Assembly (NCBI GenBank): GCA_965248855.1
Contig: CBDFKQ010000013.1
Location: 1 to 64,000, forward strand
Direction of reading: 5' to 3'
DNA from: CBDFKQ01 sp965248855
GTDB taxonomy: Bacteria > Bacteroidota > Bacteroidia > Cytophagales > 172606-1
DNA: 64,000 nucleotides
Positions 35,387 to 44,537 of the stretch are shown here, one piece after another. A model generated the notes under the pieces. That model was given only the letters and a program-made list of their open reading frames with translations, ran no database searches and was not told the DNA's origin. Each line of letters opens with the position of its first letter. The stretch's first letter is position 1. Both the position numbers and the translations under genes were made by a program.

Positions 35387-35935
35387 ATGAACAACTTTAA
35401 TCCATGGCATTCTGTATCATATGGAAAAAATTCTCCGGAAATTGTAACGGCTATTATTGAAATACCAAAAGGGAGTAAAGCAAAATATGAACTTGATAAA
35501 GAAAGTGGATTACTTAAATTAGACAGGGTTTTATTTTCAGCAGTACATTATCCGGCTAATTATGGTTTTATTCCCAAAACTTATTGCGACGACAAAGATC
35601 CATTGGATATTTTAGTAATCTCTCAAATAGATGTTCAACCTCTTTGCCTTGTTGAAGCCAAAGTTATAGGTGTAATGCGTATGATTGATCAGGGGGAAGC
35701 TGATGATAAAATTATTGCAGTTGCAAATAATGATGTGTCGGTAAATTATATGAATGATATTTCGCAATTGCCACCACATATAATATCAGAAGTAAAAAGA
35801 TTTTTTGAAGATTATAAAAAATTAGAAAACAAAGAAGTAAAAGTTGAAGATTTTCTCGGTCGTGATGATGCATTTAGAATTATTTTAGAAAGCATTGAAT
35901 TATATTATAAAACCTTTGGTGACCTTTCTAAATAA
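35387..35935 (+). CDS. ppa: Inorganic pyrophosphatase
   Basis: A 182-residue soluble family I pyrophosphatase that hydrolyses PPi and drives biosynthetic reactions. Characteristic stretches are EIPKGSKAKYELDKESG, HYPANYGFIPKTYCDDKDPLDILV, which carries the Asp residues binding Mg2+, and VIGVMRMIDQGEADDKIIAV. The length is usual for bacterial enzymes. It has its own promoter box and a terminator, so it is monocistronic. Confidence 0.96.
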   Translation: MNNFNPWHSVSYGKNSPEIVTAIIEIPKGSKAKYELDKESGLLKLDRVLFSAVHYPANYGFIPKTYCDDKDPLDILVISQIDVQPLCLVEAKVIGVMRMIDQGEADDKIIAVANNDVSVNYMNDISQLPPHIISEVKRFFEDYKKLENKEVKVEDFLGRDDAFRIILESIELYYKTFGDLSK

Positions 35936-35943
35936 TTTTTTAC

Positions 35944-35992
35944 AAACCATTAAAAAAGCTCATAGATATTTGTGGAGCTTTTTTAATGGTTT
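35944..35992. terminator. Terminator after ppa
   Basis: AAACCATTAAAAAAGCTC (35944-35961) pairs exactly with GAGCTTTTTTAATGGTTT (35975-35992), 9 bp after the ppa stop. Confidence 0.85.
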
Positions 35993-36078
35993 ACATCATT
36001 TTCATCACCTTCATGACCATGATTGTGATGTTTTCTTTTTTTATGCTTAAGCTTTTCATTGTCATCCTCTTCACCTGA
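35983..36078 (-). pseudogene. Possible remnant encoding a His/Asp/Glu-rich tail
   Basis: On the minus strand 31 sense codons (from 36078 down to a TAA at 35983-35985) encode a highly charged tail with HHNHGHEGDEND. There is a stop immediately upstream and no start codon. Such tails bind metals in transporters and chaperones, so this may be the end of a lost gene. The stop lies inside the ppa terminator. It is a weak call. Confidence 0.25.
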
Positions 36079-36217
36079 TCATCTGTTTCAAAATATATAT
36101 TCATGTTTCTTTCACTAATAATAACCACATGAAGTAATATTAATAATGAATAATACCATAAATAAAATTGAAATAAGTTGTTTCAATTTTATATTTTCAT
36201 TTAAAATTCAACATATA

Positions 36218-36919
36218 TCACTCAGTTTTTTCGCAATTAAAGTCTATTTTTAATGTAAAGTCTTTCTTTACTAATTTATTTATATCGCTACCCGGTAACC
36301 AAGTTGGGCCATTTTTAACAAGTCGCAAGGCTTCTTCATCACAACCATAACCTATTTTATGAATAAATTTAAAATCGGTAAGTTTCCCATCCACATTTAC
36401 AACAAAATTTATGTAAACTGATGAATTGATATTATTTTTTAAAGCATCTAAAGGACAGTGCGTGTTATTCTTAATATATGCCGAGTAAGCCTTGAACCCA
36501 ATACTCGGAACAGGTTTTACATTAATTTGATTAATATTTTTTTTATTAAAATAGTCTATCTTTAAAAAAAATAAAACTACAACAACGACTAATAAAACTG
36601 ACACAGTGGCGGCTACTGCGATATTTAAAGGATTATACCTCCAAACCTTTATAGGTTTAACAGGATATAATTTTTCACTTTTAGATATTCTATCCCTAAT
36701 CCTTCTATTTATTTCACTTAAATCATCTTTTAATATCTCTTTATTATCAATTGATGTTAAACCCTCAATGGCGTCACTTTCGGGAGCATTATCCAATAAT
36801 ATTAATTCTATTTTATGTTTATCCGATTCACTTAAATTTCCAAAAATATAATTTTGAATATCCTCATCCGATATTGTTTTTGAAAGTTTTAGATAATCTT
36901 TTTCATTTATATCCATCAT
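36218..36919 (-). CDS. Anti-sigma-like membrane protein with TonB-C-like domain
   Basis: A 233-residue protein. The N-terminus (1-60) resembles the cytoplasmic sigma-binding part of Bacteroidota anti-sigma factors (SDEDIQNYIFGNLSESDKHKIE), followed by one membrane helix at about 99-119 (IAVAATVSVLLVVVVVLFFL). The periplasmic part ends in a TonB C-terminal-like fold (INFVVNVDGKLTDFKFIHKIGYGCDEEALRLVK and GPTWLPG). It lies 34 bp downstream of an ECF sigma gene on the same strand, so it is the likely partner and membrane anchor of that factor. Confidence 0.8.
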   Translation of the reverse strand: MMDINEKDYLKLSKTISDEDIQNYIFGNLSESDKHKIELILLDNAPESDAIEGLTSIDNKEILKDDLSEINRRIRDRISKSEKLYPVKPIKVWRYNPLNIAVAATVSVLLVVVVVLFFLKIDYFNKKNINQINVKPVPSIGFKAYSAYIKNNTHCPLDALKNNINSSVYINFVVNVDGKLTDFKFIHKIGYGCDEEALRLVKNGPTWLPGSDINKLVKKDFTLKIDFNCEKTE

Positions 36920-36953
36920 ATTTCTATTGATACTTCAACCACATTTTATTAAT

Positions 36954-37586
36954 CTATAAAAAAAATAAAGAAAACATTAAAATGAAAACTAAAATGTTTT
37001 TGGTTGCATTTTCAATAAACATCTTCATATTTCTTTTACCATTTTGAATATAACTTTTAATTTTTTTTAATTCAAAACCCGTTATATCACTAATTTCTTT
37101 ATAACTTTTATTTTGCATAAAAAACAAATCTATGCAAAGTTTTTGCTCGTCGGGTAATTCACCAATTGCATTTTCAAGCGCATTCAACAAACTTTCACTA
37201 TTATTTTTATTAAAACTTTCGTCTATATACTCTTGCAAGCCGGAGTTTTCGTTTTCAACCTGATCATTAAATCCAATATTTATTCCTTTTGCTTTATTGG
37301 ATCTTAAACACATCAAACAATAATTTTTTGCAACCACATGAAGCCATGCTTTAAAGTTCTTAATTTCTTTATCGTTAAGTTCAAGAATTAATTTTTCAAA
37401 TACCTGCATCACGGCATCCTTGCTTTCTTCTCGATCTTTAAGATATTTTAAAGAAATACCATACACCAGAGAGGAGTATCTTTCGTATAATTCTCCTAAA
37501 TAAACCAAGTCAGCTGTTTGCTGATAAAGTTTAATAAGTTCTGTGTCAGTTTTATAATCCTTATGGTTTCTTTTAAAAAAACTCAC
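36954..37586 (-). CDS. ECF sigma factor with hydrophobic C-terminal tail
   Basis: A 210-residue sigma-70 family protein. Region 2 has LGELYERYSSLVYGISLKYL, KDAVMQVFEKLI and FKAWLHVVAKNYCLMCLRS. Region 4 has LCIDLFFMQNKSYKEISDITGFELKKIKSYIQNGKRNMK. The last 14 residues (NILVFILMFSLFFL) are hydrophobic and look like a membrane tail, which is unusual for a sigma factor. The anti-sigma-like gene follows. This makes a second sigma/anti-sigma pair close to, and pointing towards, the first. Confidence 0.85.
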   Translation of the reverse strand: MSFFKRNHKDYKTDTELIKLYQQTADLVYLGELYERYSSLVYGISLKYLKDREESKDAVMQVFEKLILELNDKEIKNFKAWLHVVAKNYCLMCLRSNKAKGINIGFNDQVENENSGLQEYIDESFNKNNSESLLNALENAIGELPDEQKLCIDLFFMQNKSYKEISDITGFELKKIKSYIQNGKRNMKMFIENATKNILVFILMFSLFFL

Positions 37587-37699
37587 GATAAGAAAATTGT
37601 ATTATGGTTGATACATAAATAAATAGAAATGCTAATTTATTAATTTATGAATAAAACAATATTAATATATTTATAAATTGGCAAAATAAGAGATAATTT

Positions 37700-37891
37700 A
37701 TGATCAGGTATTTTTTAATTACATATGCTACTCCGCTGGGTTATGGCAATTTATGTATTTCCGGTGAAAGATTTCCGGCTCAAGAATTTGTAAAAGAATA
37801 TGTAACCAGGCAAACAGGCACAGAGCCTGTTGTGGTTATTAATGTTTTTGAATTTAAAAATGAAGAAGATTTTAAAGATTTTCAAAGGTAA
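37700..37891 (+). CDS. Small protein of unknown function
   Basis: A 63-residue soluble protein with a mixed alpha/beta pattern (IRYFLITYATPLGYGNLCISG, then FPAQEFVKEYV). It has no signal peptide or known motif. The ATG is preceded by an A/T-rich leader, and a divergent sigma gene lies 113 bp upstream. The regular coding pattern makes it believable, but it is short. Confidence 0.5.
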   Translation: MIRYFLITYATPLGYGNLCISGERFPAQEFVKEYVTRQTGTEPVVVINVFEFKNEEDFKDFQR

Positions 37892-38000
37892 TAACAGTTT
37901 ATCTTATTGTTTTAATTACATTTTTTTAAATAAACAATTTAATTATGTAATAATATTAAAAACTTAACATTTCAATAACTTAAATAAGTTTTTAGCTTTC

Positions 38001-38008
38001 TATTTTTG
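38001..38008 (+). promoter_or_regulatory. Candidate -7 box upstream of the HAMP-GAF gene
   Basis: TATTTTTG matches TAnnTTTG, 129 bp before the ATG at 38137. It is in the 245-bp interval between the small protein and the sensor, where nothing else was recognised. Confidence 0.3.
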
Positions 38009-38136
38009 TACAGTAAAATTGTTCAATTCCTTTGCCCGGCCTTAAATACTTAAAATCAATTCCATTTGTTATAAGTATTATTAATTTTTTTAAAATTAAA
38101 AAACCGTCTTAAACCCGGTACCATTATTACTACTAT

Positions 38137-39831
38137 ATGAAACACAGCATAAAACGAAAATTGCAATCAGTTTTTCTGGTATTTGTATTATTTATTCTTG
38201 CTAATTGTGCTATATTTTACATTTATCTCAACAGGGTTCGAGATTATCAAAATACTTTATCAGACTTAGACAGATTAAGAATTTTAACATTAGAAACAAG
38301 AAAATATGAAAATAACTTTACGACATTTGATGTAAGGAGCAGTGATTTTATGGAAAGTGGTGTAAGCCGAAATTTAATTTTACATCACACCACCATGACC
38401 TCTTTAAAAACTTTAATTGCCAACCTGCAAAAGAATAAAGTAGTAAAAAATCAAGGTGTTATTTTCGACATGGAAAATGTAAAAGTTGCCAGTGAAGAAT
38501 ATAGCTCATTATTTGATAATTTATCAAAATTAGTAAGAGAGCGAGGATTTAAAGATTATGGTTGGGAAGGTCAGATGCGTAAGGCTGTTCATCAATTAGA
38601 AAATAACAGCAGCCTAAGCAAAGAAAAAATATTAACATTAAGAAGGCATGAGAAAGATTTTTTTCTTAGAAAAGATACTGCTTATGTAAATAAACTATGG
38701 GATGTTGCTCAATCACTGAGAAAATCAGTTACCGACCCTACAGATTTACAAATGTTGAATGATTACCTCAATTTTTTTGATAAGATAGTCGCTTTGGAAA
38801 AACAAATTGGGCTAGATGAGCAAAGTGGCGACAGAGGCAGAATATATAAATTAATGCAGGAAATTGACACTAAAATTACTGCCCTTCATCAAAAAATAAG
38901 TGAAAACATACGCAGTTTAGTAAATGAATCACTGTTAATAATGGCTATAGCTGCTATAAGTTTGGTTGTATTAGCGGGTATATTTGGTTTAGGTTTTGCT
39001 CATTCGCTGTCAAAACCAATAATTACTCTCGACAGTGTTGCTCAATCAGTTGTAAAAAATGGGATTCAGGAACAAGAACTAATGTTGGATTCTATCCATT
39101 CTCAAGATGAGGTAGGCAATTTGGCAAGAGACTTTAAAACTATGCTTTTGCAATTAAAAAGCCATATGATTGAAATTGATTCACAAAACGAACAATTAAA
39201 AAAAGTTGGTGAAATTGAAACGCAAAGGGTATGGGGCAGTGAAGGTTTACTTAAAATAAGTGATATTCTTCGCCAGCACAATATGGGAATGATCAGTAAG
39301 TTTAGCGAATTTATCTTTACAGTTGTTCGCCATTTAGGTGGTCATCAGGGGGCAATATATGTTGTGGAAGATTCATTAGGTACACCATCAATGGAACTAA
39401 AAGCATATTTTGCAGCCAAACAAAAAGAACAGACAACAGTTCAATATGGAGAAGGTTTAATAGGTGAGGTTTGGAGAAGAAAAGAACTTGTAGTTTTAAA
39501 AGATATTCAGATTCCAAAACAATATACTAAAGTAGCTCAGGGATTGGGTTATGCAACACCACGAACTGTAATAATTGTACCAATTACCATTGAAGAATAC
39601 GTGTTGGGTGCCATGGAAATTGCATCGTTATATGATGTATCGGAGCACGAAATTAATTTTTTAAAACGTGTAGCACAACAAGTTGCTTCACATTTGGTGT
39701 TAATTAAATTAACTGACCTAAATAAAAAGTTAGTCAATACTTTAAATGAACATAGGATTTTCCCATCTCCCGAAGCTATTTCAGGTGCAACACATAATGA
39801 AATATTAGAAATGTTAAGAAGGCAACAATAA
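38137..39831 (+). CDS. HAMP-GAF sensor protein without an output domain
   Basis: A 564-residue membrane protein. It has an N-terminal membrane helix (about 10-30, VFLVFVLFILANCAIFYIYL), a periplasmic helical sensor region (30-265) with the RRHEKDFFLRKD motif seen in chemoreceptor-type four-helix sensors, a second helix (about 267-288), a HAMP linker (about 290-345, SKPIITLDSVAQSV) and a GAF domain (about 375-535, GAIYVVEDS and GEGLIGEVWRRKELVVLKDI). No kinase, cyclase or methyl-accepting domain follows; a short tail ends in an NEILEMLRR helix. It may act through a partner protein. It is convergent with the greA-like gene. Confidence 0.85.
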   Translation: MKHSIKRKLQSVFLVFVLFILANCAIFYIYLNRVRDYQNTLSDLDRLRILTLETRKYENNFTTFDVRSSDFMESGVSRNLILHHTTMTSLKTLIANLQKNKVVKNQGVIFDMENVKVASEEYSSLFDNLSKLVRERGFKDYGWEGQMRKAVHQLENNSSLSKEKILTLRRHEKDFFLRKDTAYVNKLWDVAQSLRKSVTDPTDLQMLNDYLNFFDKIVALEKQIGLDEQSGDRGRIYKLMQEIDTKITALHQKISENIRSLVNESLLIMAIAAISLVVLAGIFGLGFAHSLSKPIITLDSVAQSVVKNGIQEQELMLDSIHSQDEVGNLARDFKTMLLQLKSHMIEIDSQNEQLKKVGEIETQRVWGSEGLLKISDILRQHNMGMISKFSEFIFTVVRHLGGHQGAIYVVEDSLGTPSMELKAYFAAKQKEQTTVQYGEGLIGEVWRRKELVVLKDIQIPKQYTKVAQGLGYATPRTVIIVPITIEEYVLGAMEIASLYDVSEHEINFLKRVAQQVASHLVLIKLTDLNKKLVNTLNEHRIFPSPEAISGATHNEILEMLRRQQ

Positions 39832-39862
39832 AAGTGTGTTTGACAGATTTATTTAGAATAGT

Positions 39863-39904
39863 AATTAAAAGAGTTCGCAATTTATTTTGCGAACTCTTTT
39901 AATT
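39863..39904. terminator. Bidirectional terminator, 18-bp perfect stem
   Basis: The arm at 39863-39880 (AATTAAAAGAGTTCGCAA) pairs exactly with 39887-39904 across a 6-nt loop, between the convergent sensor and greA-like genes. Confidence 0.9.
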
Positions 39905-40365
39905 TAAAGAATAGATTTAATTAAAAATTTTTTATTGTTAAAATCGATTTCTTCTCCCGTTTTTTTTCTCAACAAGGCAATTCCGATAGGTGATTCGGCA
40001 GATATTGCGAAGTAAACTTGATTATCCAAATTAATTTTACCTGCACTTATTGAAATGAAATAAATATTATCGGAAGTAAAAACTAAACTTCCCTGTTGAA
40101 CTGATATTGAAACAACATTTCTATTAATTTTTTCTAACTCAGTCTTAATTTGAAGTGCTTCTGAAAGCCGCCTTGCCGATAAGTCCTTTTCAATTTGCAT
40201 CATTGCGCGGGTGGTTTCATATTTATCTCCCGCACTGCTTTTTGTATCGGAGTTAGCAGCTTCCTGTGCTGCATCCATTGCATTTTTTGCCGATTGGATT
40301 CTCAAATCAATATATTCTAAACATTTTTGATATAATTTTGATTTTATTTGATCTGTTTCAAGCAT
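39904..40365 (-). CDS. GreA/GreB-like protein (often annotated as 3-oxoacyl-ACP synthase)
   Basis: A 153-residue protein. The N-terminal half is a helical hairpin (KLYQKCLEYIDLRIQSAKNAMDAAQEAANSDTKS) and the C-terminal half resembles the FKBP-like domain of GreA (SPIGIALLRKKTGEEIDFN). This matches a Bacteroidota family distantly related to transcript-cleavage factors, which rescue backtracked RNA polymerase. The acidic tip needed for cleavage is not clearly conserved. The 3-oxoacyl synthase name sometimes used has no support in the sequence. It is the last gene of the leuA-ilvA unit, 2 bp after the SnoaL-like gene. Confidence 0.75.
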   Translation of the reverse strand: MLETDQIKSKLYQKCLEYIDLRIQSAKNAMDAAQEAANSDTKSSAGDKYETTRAMMQIEKDLSARRLSEALQIKTELEKINRNVVSISVQQGSLVFTSDNIYFISISAGKINLDNQVYFAISAESPIGIALLRKKTGEEIDFNNKKFLIKSIL

Positions 40366-40367
40366 TA

Positions 40368-40856
40368 TTATTTAATTTTTTGATCAAAATACTTCATTTG
40401 CCTTAAAAAAGAAAGTTGATCAAAATAGGTTGAACTTCTAATAATTTTATCTCCTTTAAATTTAAGAATGGTGCAGTTTTTTAAAGTATATGTTTTTCCT
40501 TTCATAAATTCGGAAAATTTATCTTCTACATTTATCATTGTTCCTGTTGAATAATATTCTATTACAGCTTCATTATCTGAATAAATGATATTTATAATAT
40601 TATATTTTAGATCAGGAGATGATTTAAAATATCTTGAATAAATTTCTTTAACCCCCTTTCCTCCTACTTTAACACTGTCAAAACCTGTAGATTCAATTTT
40701 TGCATCTGTTGAGTACAAAGTCTCAAGTTCAGCAGTGTTATGGTCGTTTAAAACTTTAAAATGCTTTTCAACCAAAAATTGTTTTTGCTGACAAAAAGCA
40801 AAGTTATGTATCGACAGGAAGGTAAAAAGAGATATAAAAAAAAAAGTTTGTTTCAT
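40368..40856 (-). CDS. Secreted SnoaL/NTF2-like protein
   Basis: A 162-residue protein with a signal peptide (cleavage near FAFCQ, residue 22) and an NTF2-like fold pattern: EKHFKVLNDHNTAELETLYSTDAKIESTG, then VKEIYSRYFKSSPDLKYNIINIIYSDNEAVIEY and TLKNCTILKFKGDKIIRSSTYFD. Proteins of this kind are exported isomerase- or binding-type proteins of unknown ligand. It lies 25 bp after ilvA and 2 bp before the greA-like gene. Nothing links it to amino acid synthesis beyond position. Confidence 0.75.
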   Translation of the reverse strand: MKQTFFFISLFTFLSIHNFAFCQQKQFLVEKHFKVLNDHNTAELETLYSTDAKIESTGFDSVKVGGKGVKEIYSRYFKSSPDLKYNIINIIYSDNEAVIEYYSTGTMINVEDKFSEFMKGKTYTLKNCTILKFKGDKIIRSSTYFDQLSFLRQMKYFDQKIK

Positions 40857-40881
40857 TTTATTAATTTATTTTTTTGACTTT

Positions 40882-42141
40882 TTAAACTAAATATTCAAAT
40901 AAATTTTCATCTTCGTTCAATAAAGTAAAATTAATTTGAAACTTATGCAGATTAAGAATTAAATTATCAAAATCACTTTTGCTTTTATGCTCAATACCAA
41001 TTAAAGCAGGGCCGGCTTCTTTATTATTTTTTTTCATATATTCAAAACGAACTATATCATCATTCGGTCCCAATACATCATTCATAAAATGTTTTAATGC
41101 TCCGGGTCTTTGAGCAAATCTGATAATAAAGTATTTTTTCAAACCCTCATATAATAGAGAACGTTCTTTAATTTCCTGCATTCTATCAATATCGTTATTC
41201 CCACCGCTGATTACACAAACAACTGTTTTACCAATAATTTTATCCTTATATTGATCTAGTGCTGCTATTGATAAAGCTCCTGCTGGTTCTACAACAATCG
41301 CTTCTTCATTATAAAGTTTTAATATGGTAGAGCAAACTTTACCTTCCGATACCAATAACATATCCGATAAAAATCTTTTACAAAAATCAAATGTAATTTT
41401 ACCCACTTTTTTTACAGCCGCTCCATCTATAAATCTTTCAATTTTTTCTAACATTACAGGTTCACCGAACTCTAGTGCACGTTTCATTGAAGGAGCTCCT
41501 TCCGGCTCCACTCCTATTATTTTAGTTCCGGGAGATTTCTTATTGAAATAGTAACCCAATCCGGCAGCTAATCCTCCTCCGCCAACAGGAACAAAAACAT
41601 AATCAATATCTCTTAATACATCCAAAATTTCCAAACCTACAGTTCCTTGACCTTCAATAATTTTAATATGATCAAAAGGAGGAATAAATGTTTTACCGTT
41701 CAGTGAGGTATACTCAAGAGCTTCAACAGCACATTCATCAAATGTATCTCCCACCAACACGATTTCAATATTATCCACACCAAACATTTTAACCTGATTG
41801 ATTTTTTGTTTTGGGGTTATAGCAGGCATAAATACTACGCCTTTAACTTTTAATAAATTACATGAATATGCAAAACCCTGCGCATGATTGCCTGCACTTG
41901 CGCAAACAACGCCATTCTGTAATTCTTCCTTTGATAGTTGAGACAATAAATTGAATGCCCCACGAATTTTATAAGACCTTACAAGCTGGAGATCTTCTCT
42001 TTTAAAATAAATTTTGGCATTATATTTATTTGAAAGCTTTTTATTAAACTGGAGTGGCGTATTAAAAACTTCTGTTTTTATATTATTATAGGCAGATTCG
42101 ATATTTAAATCTGAATAGGTTGCAAAATTTTCGGTTACCAT
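40882..42141 (-). CDS. ilvA: Threonine ammonia-lyase (threonine deaminase)
   Basis: A 419-residue PLP enzyme that makes 2-oxobutanoate from threonine, the first step to isoleucine. Seen are the PLP lysine in RSYKIRGAFN, CASAGNHAQGFAYSC, the Gly-rich PVGGGGLAAGL and VVCVISGGNND. A single ACT-like regulatory domain follows (about 325-419, FIIRFAQRPGALKHFMNDVLG and a C-terminal GIEH region), making it the shorter form with one ACT domain. It belongs to the leuA attenuated unit and lies 7 bp after the methyltransferase gene. Confidence 0.95.
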   Translation of the reverse strand: MVTENFATYSDLNIESAYNNIKTEVFNTPLQFNKKLSNKYNAKIYFKREDLQLVRSYKIRGAFNLLSQLSKEELQNGVVCASAGNHAQGFAYSCNLLKVKGVVFMPAITPKQKINQVKMFGVDNIEIVLVGDTFDECAVEALEYTSLNGKTFIPPFDHIKIIEGQGTVGLEILDVLRDIDYVFVPVGGGGLAAGLGYYFNKKSPGTKIIGVEPEGAPSMKRALEFGEPVMLEKIERFIDGAAVKKVGKITFDFCKRFLSDMLLVSEGKVCSTILKLYNEEAIVVEPAGALSIAALDQYKDKIIGKTVVCVISGGNNDIDRMQEIKERSLLYEGLKKYFIIRFAQRPGALKHFMNDVLGPNDDIVRFEYMKKNNKEAGPALIGIEHKSKSDFDNLILNLHKFQINFTLLNEDENLFEYLV

Positions 42142-42148
42142 GAAGAAA

Positions 42149-43225
42149 TTATAAACTTGATGCTTCTGAAGATATTAAAATTGGTATTCCTGACACAACA
42201 GGATACAACAATTGTGCTTTTGAAGAAATTAGGGCATTTTTAGAATCATTTAAAACCAAATCTCCTCCACTTACCGGACAGGAAAGCAGGGGCCATATAT
42301 TAAGGTTGTCTTCAGGATTAATTGAATGCAAATCTAAAAATTTCATCACTGATTCATTATTAGTATTAGAATCATACACTTTTAGATCCGGATTCTTATG
42401 TGCTTTAATGTATATGCTATCTGAAAAATTTATAAGTGGGGAAATGATGGAGGTCAACAAAGACCCAAATAATGAAATGCCTACTAAAACTTTATTTTTT
42501 AATGAAACGTATTTTAAATCTTCAGGCAACACTCCAATACCTATAAAACTGTGGTTTTGAAATTCAAAGTTTCCAAATTCTTTTTCAAAAATATGTTTAT
42601 ACTCATCAATAGTGTAATACCTGACATTCCATGAATTATAATCATCTTTATTTGTATCTGCTTTTGAAACATTCACAAATTTATTTCTAATACCGTTTCT
42701 ATTGGGGAATTCCAGAAAGGTATACCCATTGTTCGACAATAATTGATCAATTTTAGAAAGGCAATTTAACATTCTATCCTTATGCGTATGTTGGATTACG
42801 CTATAAGACCAAATCAAATCAAATATGTTTTCTTTAAATGGAAGACTTTTTAAATCTGCTACAACTGTATAACCGCTTTTTTTATTATTTCTAAGTGTTT
42901 CCAAGCCTGCCTCGCAAAATTCCAGTCTTAAGTCAACTCCAACAGGTATATAGCCTTTATTTGCTCCTGCCAATAACCATCTACCCCAGCCACATCCAAT
43001 ATCAAGCATAATTCCCTTCTCTACAGGTTCAACCGGCATATTGTAAACAGGATAAGCTTTAAGTTTTCCAACTGTATCCTGGTAATGAATACCATTGGTT
43101 TGTGCTATTTGCTGTTGTACAATCCATGGCAAATTGCCGTTATAATCCGGTGGTTTAGGAGAATAATGAAGTTGTTCATAGATTTTGGTTCTGTCAAATT
43201 CAATATCCTGCTCTTTATAATTCAT
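42149..43225 (-). CDS. Class I SAM-dependent methyltransferase with Trm112-like C-terminus
   Basis: A 358-residue protein. The central domain (about 60-200) has the SAM motif GIMLDIGCGWGRWLLAGANKG, VVADLKSLPFKENIFDLIWSYSVIQHTH and later methyltransferase strands. The C-terminal 50 residues resemble a Trm112/YcaR zinc-ribbon-like domain (LLSCPVSGGDLVL...AQLLYPVVSGIPIL) but have only one Cys. It lies between leuA and ilvA in the same unit, 33 and 7 bp from its neighbours. The substrate is unknown; small-molecule, quinone or glycan methylation are all possible. Confidence 0.8.
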   Translation of the reverse strand: MNYKEQDIEFDRTKIYEQLHYSPKPPDYNGNLPWIVQQQIAQTNGIHYQDTVGKLKAYPVYNMPVEPVEKGIMLDIGCGWGRWLLAGANKGYIPVGVDLRLEFCEAGLETLRNNKKSGYTVVADLKSLPFKENIFDLIWSYSVIQHTHKDRMLNCLSKIDQLLSNNGYTFLEFPNRNGIRNKFVNVSKADTNKDDYNSWNVRYYTIDEYKHIFEKEFGNFEFQNHSFIGIGVLPEDLKYVSLKNKVLVGISLFGSLLTSIISPLINFSDSIYIKAHKNPDLKVYDSNTNNESVMKFLDLHSINPEDNLNIWPLLSCPVSGGDLVLNDSKNALISSKAQLLYPVVSGIPILISSEASSL

Positions 43226-43258
43226 AATTTTAATGCGGTATTTATCTTAGGCTAGTTA

Positions 43259-44431
43259 TTACTTTTTAACATTTTCACTAACATTGGAAAATTCCCCTAT
43301 AAGTTCTAATAAGTCAGGGTCTTCCATTCTTTTTTTATGATCAGCAATAATAAGAAAACGTTGATACATTTTATCTATTTCTGATTTTTCAAATTTATAT
43401 CCCAAAAGTTCTATACGATGGCGAAGAGCTGCACGGCCGCTTCTGGCAGTTAAAACGATTGAAGCCGCAGATACACCTACATCTTGTGGATTCATGATTT
43501 CATAAGTTTCTGCATTTTTTAAAACACCATCTTGATGAATACCTGATGAATGAGCAAAAGCATTTGCTCCCACAACTGCTTTATTGGCCTGAACCGGCAT
43601 ACCCATTAAATCTGAAACCAAACGGCTTGTAGGATAAAGCAATTTAGAATTAATATTAGTATAAAAACCAAGATCGCTATGAGTTTTCATTATCATCACT
43701 ACCTCTTCCAAAGCTGTATTTCCTGCTCTTTCACCAATTCCATTTAATGTACATTCAATTTGCCTGGCACCGTGCATTATAGCTGCAATACTATTTGCAG
43801 TTGCTAACCCTAAATCATTGTGGCAATGTGCTGAAATAGTTGCTTTATGCACATTTGATACATTTTCAAAAATATATTCTATTCTTTTCGCGTAATGTTC
43901 CGGTAAGCAATATCCGGTTGTATCGGGTATGTTTACTACAGTTGCACCTGCTTTTATTACTGCTTCAACAAGTATTGCTAAAAATTCTAAATCTGCTCTA
44001 CCTGCATCTTCGGCATAAAATTCAATATCTTCAACAAAGGTTTTAGCGTATTTAACGGTATCAACAGCGATTTCTAAAATTTTTTCCCTGGTAGAATTAA
44101 ATTTATGTTGTATATGAAGATCTGAAGAACCGATACCCATATGAATTCTCTTTCTTTTCGCATATTCAAGTGAACGCGCTGCTATTTCTATATCTTCCCT
44201 TTTAGCTCTTGATAAAGCACAAATGACCGGTTCAGAGATAGATTTTGAAATTTGCACAATTGAATTAAAATCTCCGGGACTTGAAATAGGAAAACCCGCT
44301 TCAATAATATCAACACCTAGCAGTTCAAGTTGTTTGGCAACAATAATTTTTTCTTCAGTTGTTAACTGGCAGCCGGGTACTTGTTCGCCATCTCTAAGGG
44401 TAGTATCGAAAATTTCAATTTTTTGACTCAT
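43259..44431 (-). CDS. leuA: 2-isopropylmalate synthase (short form)
   Basis: A 390-residue enzyme for the first committed step of leucine synthesis. The DmpG-type barrel opens IFDTTLRDGEQVPGCQLT with the metal-binding Asp, and has ISAHCHNDLGLATANS and GIGERAGNTALEEVVM. HSSGIHQDG is also present. It lacks the C-terminal leucine-binding regulatory domain of the 500-residue form, so feedback by leucine is not expected and control likely comes from the attenuator upstream. It heads leuA-methyltransferase-ilvA-SnoaL-greA-like. Confidence 0.94.
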   Translation of the reverse strand: MSQKIEIFDTTLRDGEQVPGCQLTTEEKIIVAKQLELLGVDIIEAGFPISSPGDFNSIVQISKSISEPVICALSRAKREDIEIAARSLEYAKRKRIHMGIGSSDLHIQHKFNSTREKILEIAVDTVKYAKTFVEDIEFYAEDAGRADLEFLAILVEAVIKAGATVVNIPDTTGYCLPEHYAKRIEYIFENVSNVHKATISAHCHNDLGLATANSIAAIMHGARQIECTLNGIGERAGNTALEEVVMIMKTHSDLGFYTNINSKLLYPTSRLVSDLMGMPVQANKAVVGANAFAHSSGIHQDGVLKNAETYEIMNPQDVGVSAASIVLTARSGRAALRHRIELLGYKFEKSEIDKMYQRFLIIADHKKRMEDPDLLELIGEFSNVSENVKK

Positions 44432-44480
44432 GGAGACTTAATTTATGGTGAATAGATTTTGAAATTTATGATTTTGATGT

Positions 44481-44521
44481 AAATAAAACGCCTTCCCTGT
44501 TTGGAGGAAGGCGTTTTATTT
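44481..44521 (-). terminator. Attenuator terminator in front of leuA
   Basis: A 15-bp perfect stem (44481-44495 with 44507-44521) contains CGCCTTC/GAAGGCG and continues into T residues in the minus-strand sense. It stands between the leader peptide and leuA. The stem sequence is almost the same as the one before ilvD (54656-54692). Confidence 0.88.
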
Positions 44522-44537
44522 CAAATATATTAAACAC

